A stretch of 64,000 nt of DNA from QUBU01 sp014337915 (GTDB lineage Bacteria > Pseudomonadota > Gammaproteobacteria > Steroidobacterales > GCA-2729495): contig SZOW01000007.1 in NCBI GenBank assembly GCA_030263395.1, positions 62,001-126,000 of the forward strand, read 5' to 3'. How positions within the stretch are numbered: the first letter of the stretch is position 1; every line of letters starts with the position of its first letter. The translations under genes and the position numbers were made by a program. Below, piece by piece: positions 24,389 to 33,750 of the stretch. The notes below the pieces were generated by a model. That model had not been told where the DNA came from. It ran no database searches and saw only the letters and a list, made by a program, of their open reading frames with translations.

Positions 24389-26784
24389 AAGCGGTAGTTC
24401 ACCTGCGCACCCACCTCGCGGCCGCGGTCGAGCACCACGCCGACGCAGCGCTGGTTGGGGTACGGATTGGGGGACGGCAGGTAGGTGCAGGTGTTGGTGG
24501 CGTTGGTCAGGCCTGCGACCGGACTGTTGTTGTCGAACAGGTCGCGCACGAAGGCGGCGAACTCCCACTGCCCGGTGGCGAAGGTGCTGCGCAGGTTGAC
24601 GCGGGTGATATCCGGGACCTTCGCCAGGTTGGCCTGGTCGGCGTATGAATCCCCGGTGTAGGTGAGGTTGCCGTCGAAGATCAGGTCCCGGCCCGCACCC
24701 AGCGGCAGGACGTACTGCGTCGACAGGAATGCGGTCCACTCCGGCAGGTTGACCGAGGTCTTGCCCTCGAAACCCTCGCCATTGAACAGCCGCCGCAGGT
24801 TCGCGTCATCCGGGTAGAAGTTGTTCTTGTACTCGTGGGTGGCGTAGCCGATGCCGGCCGCGGCGCTCCAGCGGTCGTCGAACTGGTACGCGCCATCGAG
24901 TTCGAAGCCCCAGGCCTCGGACTTGCCGATGTTCTGGTAGGCGGTACGCGGCACCGGCGGGTCCACCGAGGTATCGAGGAATACCACCGAGAACTGCTGG
25001 TCCCTGATGTCGAGCATGTAGGCCGCGCCATTGAGCTTCAGGCGGCCGTCCAGCCATTCGGTCTTGGCACCGATCTCGTAGTTGCTCAGCTCCTCCGGCT
25101 CGACATAGAGGAAGTTGGTGCTGATGCTGGTGTTGAAGCGTCCCGCCTTGGTGCCCTGCGAGAACAGCGCGTAGAACATCATGTCCGTATTCGGCCGGTA
25201 CATGGCCGTGATCCGCGGCAGGAAATCGTCATCCTCTTCCGTGGTGGTGCCGGTGCGGGCATTGGAGGCCTGGCAGCGACCCGGCGGGCACTCCTCGAGG
25301 CGGTTCTTCTCCCGCTGCAGCCGGCCCTCGAGCTCGACCGACCACTGGTCGGTGAACTTGTAGGTCAGGCCGCCGAACACCGCATAGTTCTCCACTTCCT
25401 GCGGGCCGCGGAAGCTGCCCTTGGGGTTGGACGGGCTCTTGATGGTCTGCAGGTAGAACCGCTCCTTCTCGGAGAAGTAGTAGAGGCCGGCCCGCCAGCT
25501 GAGCACGTCGCCTTCCGGCGAGAGGATGCGGAACTCGTGGCTCTGGTTGGTGTAGTACTGCTCCTGCGCCGAGAAGAAGCTGGCGTTCTTCGCCAGCGGC
25601 GACCCGGAGGGCGGCACCGGGCGGTTGTAGGGGGCGCTGCCGAAGAACGAGTCCGGGCTCGCGCCGCGGAAGTACAGGTCGGAGTTGCTCCAGCGCTGGT
25701 CGTCCGCCCAGCCAGCCAGGTAGGTGAGCTGGTAGTCGTTGAGCTTGTAGGTGATGTTGGAGGAGAAGAAGTTCCGGTCACGGTCGACGCCGCACTTGAC
25801 CGGCCTGCCGGCAATCGAATCGCAGCTGCCGGCCCGGGGCGACGGCGCCACCAGGTCATCCGCGGGCCAGAGCAGGCCGGCATCCGCAGGCGTCACGATG
25901 CCGGCGCCACGCTGCACGACATTGAGGCCTGCGGCAGCCCACTCCTGCGGATGCAGCGCCACGGTCAGCGGCGGGCCGTCGCGGTCCTCGCTGATGATAC
26001 CCCGCAGCCGGATCGACAGGTTTTCGGTGGGTTCGAACAGCAGCGCCGCGGTCAGCGACCGGGTTTCCTCGCGGCCGATATCGACCTCGCGGTAATACTG
26101 GTTGGCAGTATTGCGGTTGACGAGCGATCCGCGCTCGGACATCGCGCCCATCACCTTCTTCGTGCCGCCGATTTCCAGCCACAGGCGATCCGCCAGCAGC
26201 GGCATCTGCACGCTGCCGGTGAGCTGCCAGTTGTCCTCGTCGGCGCCATCGTTGCCCGAATAGCTCATCTTGGCGACGCCGCTCAGGGTCTCCGTGCGCG
26301 GCGACTTCGTGATGTAGTTCAGCGCGCCGGCGTAGGTCTGGCGGCCGAAGGTGGTCGCCTGCGGGCCACGCAGCACCTCGACACGCTGCAACTGGGTCAG
26401 GTCCAGGCTCTGGACGGCGCCGCCGACGTAGACCCCGTCGAGGAAGACGCTGACGCCCTGCAGGCGGATGTCGCCGGTGTTTGGCGCCACGCCGCGGATC
26501 GCCAGCGTGCTCGGCGATTCCCGGCCCTGGCCGGAGGTGAACACCAGGTTGGGGGTGATTTCCGCCAGCGCCCGCAGCTCGGTGACCCGGGCGTGCTCCA
26601 GCTGCGACTCGTTCATCGTCGAGATCGACAGCGGCACTTCCTGCAGGTCCTGCTCGCGCTGCTTGGCGGTGACGATGATTTCCTCGATCGCCTGCGCGGA
26701 GAGCGGCAAGGCCGCGGCGATGGCACAGGCCATGATGCTGGCACGGCTGGCGTGGCTATGGCCACGGCGGTTGTTGGCACTCAA
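24385..26784 (-). CDS. TonB-dependent outer-membrane receptor
   Basis: About 799 residues. A signal peptide (RASIMACAIAAALPLSAQA) is followed by a TonB box (IEEIIVTA) and a plug domain (DLQEVPLSISTMNESQLEHA to GPQATTFGRQTYAGALNYIT). A long beta-barrel ends in Tyr-Arg-Phe. TTG 26784 is preferred because AGAGGGGGG lies 6 nt upstream. An earlier ATG (26853) would place 23 unlikely residues before the signal sequence. The plug style resembles receptors abundant in Sphingomonadales and Steroidobacterales, where substrates include plant or steroid compounds and siderophores. The ligand is not predictable here. Confidence 0.93.
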   Translation of the reverse strand: MSANNRRGHSHASRASIMACAIAAALPLSAQAIEEIIVTAKQREQDLQEVPLSISTMNESQLEHARVTELRALAEITPNLVFTSGQGRESPSTLAIRGVAPNTGDIRLQGVSVFLDGVYVGGAVQSLDLTQLQRVEVLRGPQATTFGRQTYAGALNYITKSPRTETLSGVAKMSYSGNDGADEDNWQLTGSVQMPLLADRLWLEIGGTKKVMGAMSERGSLVNRNTANQYYREVDIGREETRSLTAALLFEPTENLSIRLRGIISEDRDGPPLTVALHPQEWAAAGLNVVQRGAGIVTPADAGLLWPADDLVAPSPRAGSCDSIAGRPVKCGVDRDRNFFSSNITYKLNDYQLTYLAGWADDQRWSNSDLYFRGASPDSFFGSAPYNRPVPPSGSPLAKNASFFSAQEQYYTNQSHEFRILSPEGDVLSWRAGLYYFSEKERFYLQTIKSPSNPKGSFRGPQEVENYAVFGGLTYKFTDQWSVELEGRLQREKNRLEECPPGRCQASNARTGTTTEEDDDFLPRITAMYRPNTDMMFYALFSQGTKAGRFNTSISTNFLYVEPEELSNYEIGAKTEWLDGRLKLNGAAYMLDIRDQQFSVVFLDTSVDPPVPRTAYQNIGKSEAWGFELDGAYQFDDRWSAAAGIGYATHEYKNNFYPDDANLRRLFNGEGFEGKTSVNLPEWTAFLSTQYVLPLGAGRDLIFDGNLTYTGDSYADQANLAKVPDITRVNLRSTFATGQWEFAAFVRDLFDNNSPVAGLTNATNTCTYLPSPNPYPNQRCVGVVLDRGREVGAQVNYRF

Positions 26785-26962
26785 GTCGAACCCCCCTCTG
26801 TCTGTCGAAGAATCTCTTGCGACTCCGGGCTGGTGGCGCAGGAAAACGGCCACCCCAGAACGACACGAGGCTATATTGACATGACAACAGGATCTGTCCA
26901 GCCGGGGCTGGTAGGTATTTTCCGTCCGGCCCCCGCGACAGGCCCGCCGGCCCGCGAGGGGC

Positions 26963-28309
26963 TCAACGCGCGGCGTGGCACTCCAGGCGTCGCCCCGGAA
27001 CCTCGCCGGTCAGCGCGCCATCCTCCCAGGCGACCACGCCGTTGACCAGCGTCAGCACCACCCGCGAGCGGAACCGCATGCCCTCGAACGGCGACCAGGC
27101 CACCTTATATAGGAGGTCGTCACCGCGGACCTCCTCCCCGTGGTTCAGGTCGACCAGCACCAGGTCGGCCCAGTAGCCCTCGCGGACATAGCCACGGTCG
27201 CGGATGCCGAACAGGTCGGCAACCGCATGGCTGGTCTTGCGCACCACGGTCTCGAGGCTGAGCGCAGCGTCGTGGTAGTGCTCCAGCGCCAGCGGCAGCG
27301 CATGCTGGGCCAGCGGCAGGCCGGCCGGCGCGCGCAGGTAGGACTGTTCCTTCTCCCGCAGCGGATGCGGCGCATGGTCGGTGGCCACCACGTCGATGCG
27401 GTCCTCCCGGAGCGCGGCGACCAGCGCAGCGCGGTCCGCAGCGGTCTTCACCGCCGGGTTGCACTTGATGAGGTTGCCGAGATCCTCGTAGCGGCTGTCG
27501 TCGAGGTACAGGTGGTGGACGCAGGCCTCGGCGGTGATGCGCTTGCCCTGCACCGGGCCCGGCGTGAACAGCTCCAGCTCCCGTGCCGTGGTCAGGTGCA
27601 GGACGTGCAGGCGCGCATCGTGCCTGCGCGCCAGGCTGACGGCGAGCGACGAGGACTGGTAGCAGGCCTCCGCCGAGCGGATCAGCGGGTGCGCGGCCAC
27701 CGGCACATCGTCGCCGTACTGCGCGCGCAGGCGCTGCTCGTTGGCGCGGATCACCGCGTTGTCCTCGCAGTGCGTGGCGATCAGCACCGGGCAATCGGCG
27801 AAGATGCGTTCCAGCGTCACCGGATCGTCGACCAGCATGTTGCCGGTGGAGGCACCCATGAACACCTTGACGCCGCAGGTCTGCTCGGGCCGCACGGCGC
27901 GGATCTCGTCGATGTTGTCGTTGGCGCCGCCGAGGTAGAAGGCGAAATTGGCGCGGGCGCGCCCGGCCGCCGCCAGGTACTTGTCCGCCAGCGCCGTGCG
28001 GCTGGTGGTATTGGGGATGGAATTCGGCATGTCCATGAAACTGGTGATGCCGCCGGCCACCGCGGCGCTGGATTCGGTGGCGATGTCGCCCTTGTGCGTC
28101 AGGCCCGGCTCGCGGAAGTGCACCTGGTCGTCGATCATGCCCGGCAGCAGGTGGCGGCCCCGGGCGTCGATGATCCGGTCGGCCTGCTGGCCGGTGAAGC
28201 CGAAGCCCACCCGCTCGATGTGGCCGTCGCGGACCAGGACGTCACCCTGGGTGATCTGTCCCTCGTTGACGATGTTGGCGTTGACGATGAGCAGGGTCTT
28301 GCCGGTCAT
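26963..28309 (-). CDS. pyrC: Dihydroorotase (amidohydrolase superfamily)
   Basis: A 448-residue cytoplasmic enzyme that cyclises carbamoyl-aspartate to dihydroorotate in pyrimidine synthesis. Motifs are LLPGMIDDQVHFREPGLTH, the carbamylated Lys candidate in CGVKVFMGASTG, the metal His residues in IATHCEDN and LHVLHLTTA, and the final Asp in VATDHAPH. The first His of the usual H-x-H pair is Gln (DDQVHF), which from memory is typical of one dihydroorotase subgroup and not a random loss. It overlaps the stop of the upstream peptidase by ATGA (28306-28309), forming a two-gene operon. Confidence 0.9.
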   Translation of the reverse strand: MTGKTLLIVNANIVNEGQITQGDVLVRDGHIERVGFGFTGQQADRIIDARGRHLLPGMIDDQVHFREPGLTHKGDIATESSAAVAGGITSFMDMPNSIPNTTSRTALADKYLAAAGRARANFAFYLGGANDNIDEIRAVRPEQTCGVKVFMGASTGNMLVDDPVTLERIFADCPVLIATHCEDNAVIRANEQRLRAQYGDDVPVAAHPLIRSAEACYQSSSLAVSLARRHDARLHVLHLTTARELELFTPGPVQGKRITAEACVHHLYLDDSRYEDLGNLIKCNPAVKTAADRAALVAALREDRIDVVATDHAPHPLREKEQSYLRAPAGLPLAQHALPLALEHYHDAALSLETVVRKTSHAVADLFGIRDRGYVREGYWADLVLVDLNHGEEVRGDDLLYKVAWSPFEGMRFRSRVVLTLVNGVVAWEDGALTGEVPGRRLECHAAR

Positions 28310-29286
28310 GATGTTGCGTAGCGGTCCGTCGCTGAGATGAGCTCATGGGTGATGCCGGGTTCGAAGGCCGAGTGTCCGGCATCGGGAACGAGGCGGAAGT
28401 CGGCCTCCGGCCAGGCCTGGTGCAGGTCCCAGGCCGTCGTCATCGGGCACACCACGTCATAGCGCCCCTGGACGATGACGCCGGGGATGTGGCGGATGCG
28501 TCCGACGTTGCGCAGCAGCTGGTCGGGTGTATCGAAGAAACCAGCGTTGACGAAATAGTGGGCCTCGATGCGCGCCAGCGCCAGGGAAAAATCGTCGCCA
28601 CCGAAGCGCGCCACCGTGGCCGGCGACTCGAACAGGTGGCTGGTGGCGCCCTCCCAGATCGACCAGGCCCGCGCCGCCGCCTGGGCGACAGCCGGGTCGT
28701 CGCCGGTGAGGCGCCGGTGGTAGGCGGCGAGCAGGTTGCCGCGCTCGGCCGGCGGGATCGGCGCCAGGTACTGTTCCCACTGGTCGGGAAACAGTTCGCT
28801 CGCGCCCTGCTGGTAGAACCAGGCGAGTTCCGCCGGGCGCAGCATGAAGATGCCGCGCAGCACCAGCTGCGTCACGCGATCCGGATGGGCCTCGGCGTAG
28901 GCCAGCGACAGCGTGCTGCCCCAGGAGCCGCCGAACACCAGCCAGCTGCGGATGCCGAGCGCCGCGCGCAGGCGCTCCATGTCCGCGACCAGCGCCGGCG
29001 TGGTGTTGTCGCGCAGCTCCGCATGCGGGCGGCTGCGGCCGCAGCCACGCTGGTCGAGGAGCACGATGCGGTAGCGGGCCGGATCGAAGAAGCGCCGCGC
29101 GTTGCGGTCGCCGCCGGCGCCCGGGCCACCGTGGACGAAAACCGCGGGCTTGCCCTGCGGATTGCCGCATTCCTCGTAGTAGAGGTCGTGCAGCGGCGAG
29201 ACGCGCAGGTAACCGGTCCGGTAGGGCTCGATTTCCGGATACAGGCCGCGCCGCGCCGTGCGGCAATCTGCAGCAGCTGGGGACAT
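28306..29286 (-). CDS. pip: Prolyl aminopeptidase
   Basis: 326-residue alpha/beta hydrolase (S33) that releases N-terminal proline. It has the oxyanion motif FVHGGPGAGGD, DQRGCGRSRPH, the nucleophile elbow VFGGSWGSTLSLAYA and the C-terminal catalytic His in VPDAGHSAFEPG. ATG 29286 (MSPAAADCRTARRGLYPEIE) is chosen as matching the family start; an in-frame codon at 29364 would add 26 low-complexity residues. Translationally coupled to pyrC downstream. Confidence 0.94.
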   Translation of the reverse strand: MSPAAADCRTARRGLYPEIEPYRTGYLRVSPLHDLYYEECGNPQGKPAVFVHGGPGAGGDRNARRFFDPARYRIVLLDQRGCGRSRPHAELRDNTTPALVADMERLRAALGIRSWLVFGGSWGSTLSLAYAEAHPDRVTQLVLRGIFMLRPAELAWFYQQGASELFPDQWEQYLAPIPPAERGNLLAAYHRRLTGDDPAVAQAAARAWSIWEGATSHLFESPATVARFGGDDFSLALARIEAHYFVNAGFFDTPDQLLRNVGRIRHIPGVIVQGRYDVVCPMTTAWDLHQAWPEADFRLVPDAGHSAFEPGITHELISATDRYATS

Positions 29287-29387
29287 CGCCGGCAGTATAG
29301 CCGCATCCTCCCTGCCAGGGCCGCGGTCCACGGCGGAGTGCCTGCTAGAATCGCCGCCTGTCATCCCCGCCCGAGGCCGCAGCGTCC

Positions 29388-32117
29388 ATGCAGATCATCG
29401 CCTCCCGAGTCGTCGCCGTCGCCCTGCTCGCCCTGCTCGGCAGCACTGCCGCCGCCACCGACATCGACATTCCCTACCGCATGCAGGTGCTCGACAACGG
29501 CCTCACGGTCATCGTCAACGAGGACCACAAGGCGCCGGTGGTGGCCGTCAACATCTGGTACCACGTGGGCTCGAAGAACGAGGTGCGCGGCCGCACCGGC
29601 TTCGCTCACCTGTTCGAGCACCTGATGTTCCAGGGCTCCGAGCACCACGACGGGGAGTTCCTCACCGCGCTCGAGGACCTCGGCGCCACCGACTTCAACG
29701 GCACCACCTGGTTCGACCGCACCAACTATTTCCAGACCGTGCCGAAGAACGCGCTCGACGCCATTCTCTGGCTCGAGTCCGACCGCATGGGCCATTTCCT
29801 CGGCAGCATTACCCAGGCGAAGCTCGACGAGCAGCGTGGCGTGGTGCAGAACGAAAAGCGCCAGGGCGACAACCAGCCCTACGGGCGCGTCTGGGATTAC
29901 CTGCAGCCGGCGCTGTTCCCGCCGCAGCACCCGTATTCCTGGGAAACCATCGGCTCGATGGCGGACCTCGAGGCCGCGACGCTCGACAACGTCCGCGACT
30001 GGTTCCGGGCCTACTACGGGCCGAACAACGCAGTGCTGGCCATCGCCGGCGACGTCACCGCCGAGGAGGCCTTCGCAAAGGCGAAGCTCTACTTCGGTGA
30101 CCTGGCGCCGGTGCCGCCGATCACGCGCCCCGGGGTGTGGATCCCGCGGCTGGAGGCGAACCAGCTGATCACCATGCAGGATCGTGTGCCCCAGGCGCGG
30201 GTGTACCGCGCCTGGACCGGCCCCAGCTGGGGCACGGCCGATTCGCGTCACCTCGGCCTGGCCGCCGCGGTGCTGGCGGGTGACAAAAATTCGCGGCTCT
30301 ACCAGCGCCTCGTCTATCGCGACCGGCTCGCCAGCGACGTATCGCTCGAGGTGCTGCCGCTGGAAATGGCCGGCATCACCGACCTCGAGGTCACCGCCCA
30401 GCCCGGCGTCGAGCTGGCCAGCATCGAGGCGGCGATCCAGGAAGAACTCGAGGCTTTCATGCGCAAGGGACCGACCCGCAGGGAACTCGAGCGGGTCACT
30501 GCGCAGTACCGCGCCGGCTTCCTCCATGGCATCGAGCAGGTCGGCGGCTTCAACGGCAAGGCCGGCATCCTCGCCGAGAGCATGACCCTCGGCGGCAGCC
30601 CGGATGCCTGGAAGCAGGACCTCGCGGTGCTCGACAGCGCGCGCCCAGAGGACCTCAGGCGCGTGGCGCAGGACTGGCTCGGCGGCGCCTCGGTCACGCT
30701 GCGCGTCCTGCCCTATGGCAAGCCCGCCGCCGACGCCGCCGGTGCCGACCGCAGCAGGCTGCCGGCGCCAGGGCCCGCGCCCGTGGTCGGCTTTCCCGCC
30801 GTGGAGCGCACGACACTCGCCAACGGCCTGAAGGTCGAGCTGGTGCCGCGGCCCGGCATCGGCTTCGTCCAGGCCCAGCTGGTGCTCGACGGCGGCTTCG
30901 CCGCCGATCCGCCTGGCCACCCGGGCACCGCCAGCCTCGCCATGGCGATGCTCGACGAAGGCACCCGCACGCGCAGCACGCTGCAGATCAGCGAGCAGCT
31001 GGCGCTGCTCGGCGCCAGCCTCGGCACGGGCGTCAGCCTCGACAACGCTGCCGTCAGCCTCTCGGCGCTGAGCGACAAACTCGCACCCTCCTTCGACATC
31101 TTCGCCGACGTGGTCCTGAATGCGACCTTCCCGCAGTCCGAACTCGAGCGCCTGCGCGCCCTGGCGCTGGCCGGGCTGCGCCAGGAGAAGAACCGCCCCA
31201 ACGCCATGGCGCTGCGTGTGCTGCCGAAGCTGCTCTACGGTGCCGGGCATCCCTATGCCCAGCCGCTGACCGGCACCGGCACCGAAGCGGCCATCAAGGC
31301 CATGACACGCGAGGACCTGGCGGCGTACCGCGACCGCTGGTTCCACCCGAACCACGCCACGCTGGTGGTGGCAGGCGACACCAGCATGGGCGAGCTCAGG
31401 CCCCTGCTGGAGCGCCTCTTTGGCCAGTGGCCTGCGGGCAGTGCAGCGCCGCAGCAGATCGCCCCGGCCCAGGGCGCCCCGGACGACGTGCTCTACATCC
31501 TCGATCGCCCGGGTGCCGACCAGTCGGTGATCTTCGTCGGCCAGCTCATGCCACCGAAGGCCAACCCGGACGAGTTCGCCATCCAGGCCATGAACAACAT
31601 CCTCGGTGGCCAGGTCTCGGCGCGGATCAACATGAACCTGCGCGAGGACAAGCACTGGTCCTATGGCGCCTACAGCGTGCTGCGCGATGCCCGCGGCCAG
31701 CGGCCGTACTTTGCCTACGCGCCGGTGCAGACCGACAAGACCGCCGAGGCCCTGCAGGAACTGCGCGGTGAACTCAGGGCCATCACCAGCACCCGACCGC
31801 CGACGGCCGATGAACTCGAGCGCGTGAAGAACACCGAGGTGCTGCAGTTGCCCGGGCGCTGGGAGACCGCCGACGCGGTGGTCGGTGCGCTGGCGGAGAG
31901 CGTGCGCTTCGGCCTGCCGGACGATTACTGGCAGGACTACGCGGCGCAGGTCCGCGCGGTGACCCTCGCCGACGTCGACCGGGCCGCGCGCCAGTACCTG
32001 CACCCGGACCGCGAGGTCTGGGTCGTGGTCGGCGACCGGTCGAAGATCGAGCCCGGGCTGTCGAAGCTCGGCTTCAGGGCCATCCGCGCCATCACCGCCG
32101 ACGGGGATACGCCCTGA
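29388..32117 (+). CDS. Periplasmic M16 zinc protease, two-domain (pitrilysin family)
   Basis: 909 residues with a signal peptide (MQIIASRVVAVALLALLGSTAAA). The first half carries the inverted zinc motif HLFEH (residues 74-78) and the downstream Glu in VVQNEKRQGDN (about 156), so it is the active half. The second half (from about 480, ERTTLANGLKVELVPRPG) lacks HxxEH and is the structural partner domain, fused as in the long periplasmic M16 proteins. It likely degrades peptides in the periplasm. It diverges from pip and is followed after 14 nt by an MFS gene. Confidence 0.93.
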   Translation: MQIIASRVVAVALLALLGSTAAATDIDIPYRMQVLDNGLTVIVNEDHKAPVVAVNIWYHVGSKNEVRGRTGFAHLFEHLMFQGSEHHDGEFLTALEDLGATDFNGTTWFDRTNYFQTVPKNALDAILWLESDRMGHFLGSITQAKLDEQRGVVQNEKRQGDNQPYGRVWDYLQPALFPPQHPYSWETIGSMADLEAATLDNVRDWFRAYYGPNNAVLAIAGDVTAEEAFAKAKLYFGDLAPVPPITRPGVWIPRLEANQLITMQDRVPQARVYRAWTGPSWGTADSRHLGLAAAVLAGDKNSRLYQRLVYRDRLASDVSLEVLPLEMAGITDLEVTAQPGVELASIEAAIQEELEAFMRKGPTRRELERVTAQYRAGFLHGIEQVGGFNGKAGILAESMTLGGSPDAWKQDLAVLDSARPEDLRRVAQDWLGGASVTLRVLPYGKPAADAAGADRSRLPAPGPAPVVGFPAVERTTLANGLKVELVPRPGIGFVQAQLVLDGGFAADPPGHPGTASLAMAMLDEGTRTRSTLQISEQLALLGASLGTGVSLDNAAVSLSALSDKLAPSFDIFADVVLNATFPQSELERLRALALAGLRQEKNRPNAMALRVLPKLLYGAGHPYAQPLTGTGTEAAIKAMTREDLAAYRDRWFHPNHATLVVAGDTSMGELRPLLERLFGQWPAGSAAPQQIAPAQGAPDDVLYILDRPGADQSVIFVGQLMPPKANPDEFAIQAMNNILGGQVSARINMNLREDKHWSYGAYSVLRDARGQRPYFAYAPVQTDKTAEALQELRGELRAITSTRPPTADELERVKNTEVLQLPGRWETADAVVGALAESVRFGLPDDYWQDYAAQVRAVTLADVDRAARQYLHPDREVWVVVGDRSKIEPGLSKLGFRAIRAITADGDTP

Positions 32118-32131
32118 GCCCGAGCCGGCCG

Positions 32132-33370
32132 TTGTTTTACGGCTGGTGGGTCGCCGCCACGGCGGTGGCCATCTATTTCTTCAGCAATGGCCTGACGGTA
32201 ATGGTGCCGCAGGCCCTGGCGCCGCGGCTGATGGAGTCCTTCACCGCCACCGCGGCCGATGTCAGCCGCAGCTCGCTGATCACCTTCACCGTAGCCGCCT
32301 GCCTCGCACCCTTCGCCGGCGCGCTGGTGGACCGCTTCGGCGTGCTGCGGGTGCTGCGCACCGGGCTGCTGGCGCTGGCACTGTCGGTGGCGGCCTATTC
32401 ATTTGCCGGCAGCCTCCGCCAGCTCTACCTGCTGCATGCCGTATTCGGCGTCGGACTCGCCCTCGCCGGACTGCTGGTGAACGTCGTGCTGCTGTCGCGC
32501 TGGTTCGTGGCACGGCGCGGGCTGGTGGTCGGCGTGCTGACCTCGGGGTCGAGCCTGGCGGGCGCGACGCTGCCGCTGGCCATCTCGCCGCTGGTCACGG
32601 ATCCGGCGCTGGGCTGGCGCTGGGGCTACGGTGCACTGGGCGCGGCGTTCCTGCTGCTGGCGCTGCTGCCGGGGTTCCTCGTGCTGCGCGAGGACCCCGC
32701 CCAGGTCGGCCAGCAGCCGGACGGCGCGACCGCCGCAGCCGGCGCGGTCGCCCAGCCACATACTGGCGTGACGCTGCGGCGCGCGCTGCGCTCGCTGACC
32801 CTCTGGTGCCTGGCACTGGGATCGGCCTGCCTGTGGTTCGCGATGCAGGCCGTCATCAGCCAGGCGACCATCTTCCTCGAGCAGGAGGCGGATTTCACCC
32901 CGGCTGCCGCCACCGCCGTGTTCTCGCTGATGTTCGCCATGAGCTTCGTCGGCAAGCTGCTCTACGGCACGGTGAGCGACTGGTTCGCCAAGCGGCGGGT
33001 GATGCTGGCGGCGAGCCTGACGCTGCTCGCCGGCTGCCTGCTGCTGTTCGAGCCGGGCAGCGATGGCCCGGGACTGGTGACGGACCCCAGCCGCCTGCGG
33101 CTGTTCGCCGTGGTGTTCGGCCTCGGCTTCGGCGGCAGCTTCACCATGATCCAGCTGACGGTGGTGGAGAGCTTCGGCCAGCGCGACCTCGGCAAGATCC
33201 TCGGTGTGGTGACCTTCATCGATGCCATCGGCGCAGGCCTGGGCGCGGCCCTGGCGGGTCAGCTGGCGACCGCGACCGGCTCCTATCTCGCGCCGTTCGC
33301 CATGGTCACGCTGGTGGCCCTGCTCGCGGTCGCCAACGTGTTCCTCATCCGCCCGGTGGCGCCGGACTGA
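32132..33370 (+). CDS. MFS transporter, OxlT-like (monocarboxylate/oxalate antiporter group)
   Basis: 412 residues, about 12 helices. The start YGWWVAATAVAIYFFSNGLTV is typical of the OxlT/MCT branch of the major facilitator superfamily. The loop motifs FAGALVDRFGVLRVL and YGTVSDWFAKRR follow. The only plausible start is TTG 32132; no in-frame ATG or GTG exists before the first helix. Close coupling to the M16 protease gene may be incidental. Substrate unknown, probably a carboxylate. Confidence 0.88.
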   Translation: MFYGWWVAATAVAIYFFSNGLTVMVPQALAPRLMESFTATAADVSRSSLITFTVAACLAPFAGALVDRFGVLRVLRTGLLALALSVAAYSFAGSLRQLYLLHAVFGVGLALAGLLVNVVLLSRWFVARRGLVVGVLTSGSSLAGATLPLAISPLVTDPALGWRWGYGALGAAFLLLALLPGFLVLREDPAQVGQQPDGATAAAGAVAQPHTGVTLRRALRSLTLWCLALGSACLWFAMQAVISQATIFLEQEADFTPAAATAVFSLMFAMSFVGKLLYGTVSDWFAKRRVMLAASLTLLAGCLLLFEPGSDGPGLVTDPSRLRLFAVVFGLGFGGSFTMIQLTVVESFGQRDLGKILGVVTFIDAIGAGLGAALAGQLATATGSYLAPFAMVTLVALLAVANVFLIRPVAPD

Positions 33371-33382
33371 CCGGCCGCGCGC

Positions 33383-33537
33383 GGCAGCGAAGCGCCGGGT
33401 TCGAGGGGGATACTCGCTACCGCTGCGCCGGCCATCCATGGCCGGCTCCGCTGCATGTCGGGCTCGCTTGCGCTGTCCCTGCGTCGCTCGCCCTCCAAGC
33501 CCGCTCGCACCCCCCTCGAACCCGGCGCTTCGCTGCC
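33383..33537. repeat. Dispersed hairpin element, copy 1 (93-bp shared core with private arms)
   Basis: A perfect 27-bp inverted repeat (33383-33409 with 33511-33537) encloses a core at 33414-33506. That core is 96% identical (4 differences in 93 bp) to 52398-52490. The arms are not shared with the other copy. The 380-bp gap 33371-33750 otherwise holds only a weak promoter-like sequence near 33635. See copy 2 and the finding. Confidence 0.9.
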
Positions 33538-33634
33538 GACCAGGCGCCTGCGGGGGCTGGCGAACTTTTCTGCGTCCGGCATGGTCAACGGAAATTCGCC
33601 GCAGGCCGGCGCGCCCTGGTCGAAGGAACATCGC

Positions 33635-33663
33635 TTGATTGCCCTCCTGCCCTATGCAAAATA
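33635..33663 (+). promoter_or_regulatory. Possible promoter for the Gld-type ABC operon
   Basis: TTGATT (33635-33640) and AAAATA (33658-33663) are separated by 17 bp in a locally AT-richer stretch, 88 bp before the ATG at 33751. The -10 is a weak match, so this is a suggestion only. Confidence 0.3.
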
Positions 33664-33750
33664 CCGGCGCGCCCTGCGGTTGCGGATGCAGCCCGCCTCG
33701 CGCCCAGGGTCGGCCGACCGCCGGGCAGGCAAGCCACCAGAGGATCCAGC

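Noticed and set aside
29361..32003. 880-codon minus-strand ORF opposite the M16 protease
   Set aside because: The opposite strand encodes a complete M16 protease with signal peptide and zinc motif. The antisense product has no recognisable features.
32146..33750. Long N-terminal extension of the GldA-like ATPase frame through the MFS gene
   Set aside because: The frame is open by chance. ATG 33751 has AGAGGA and starts the conserved ABC domain.
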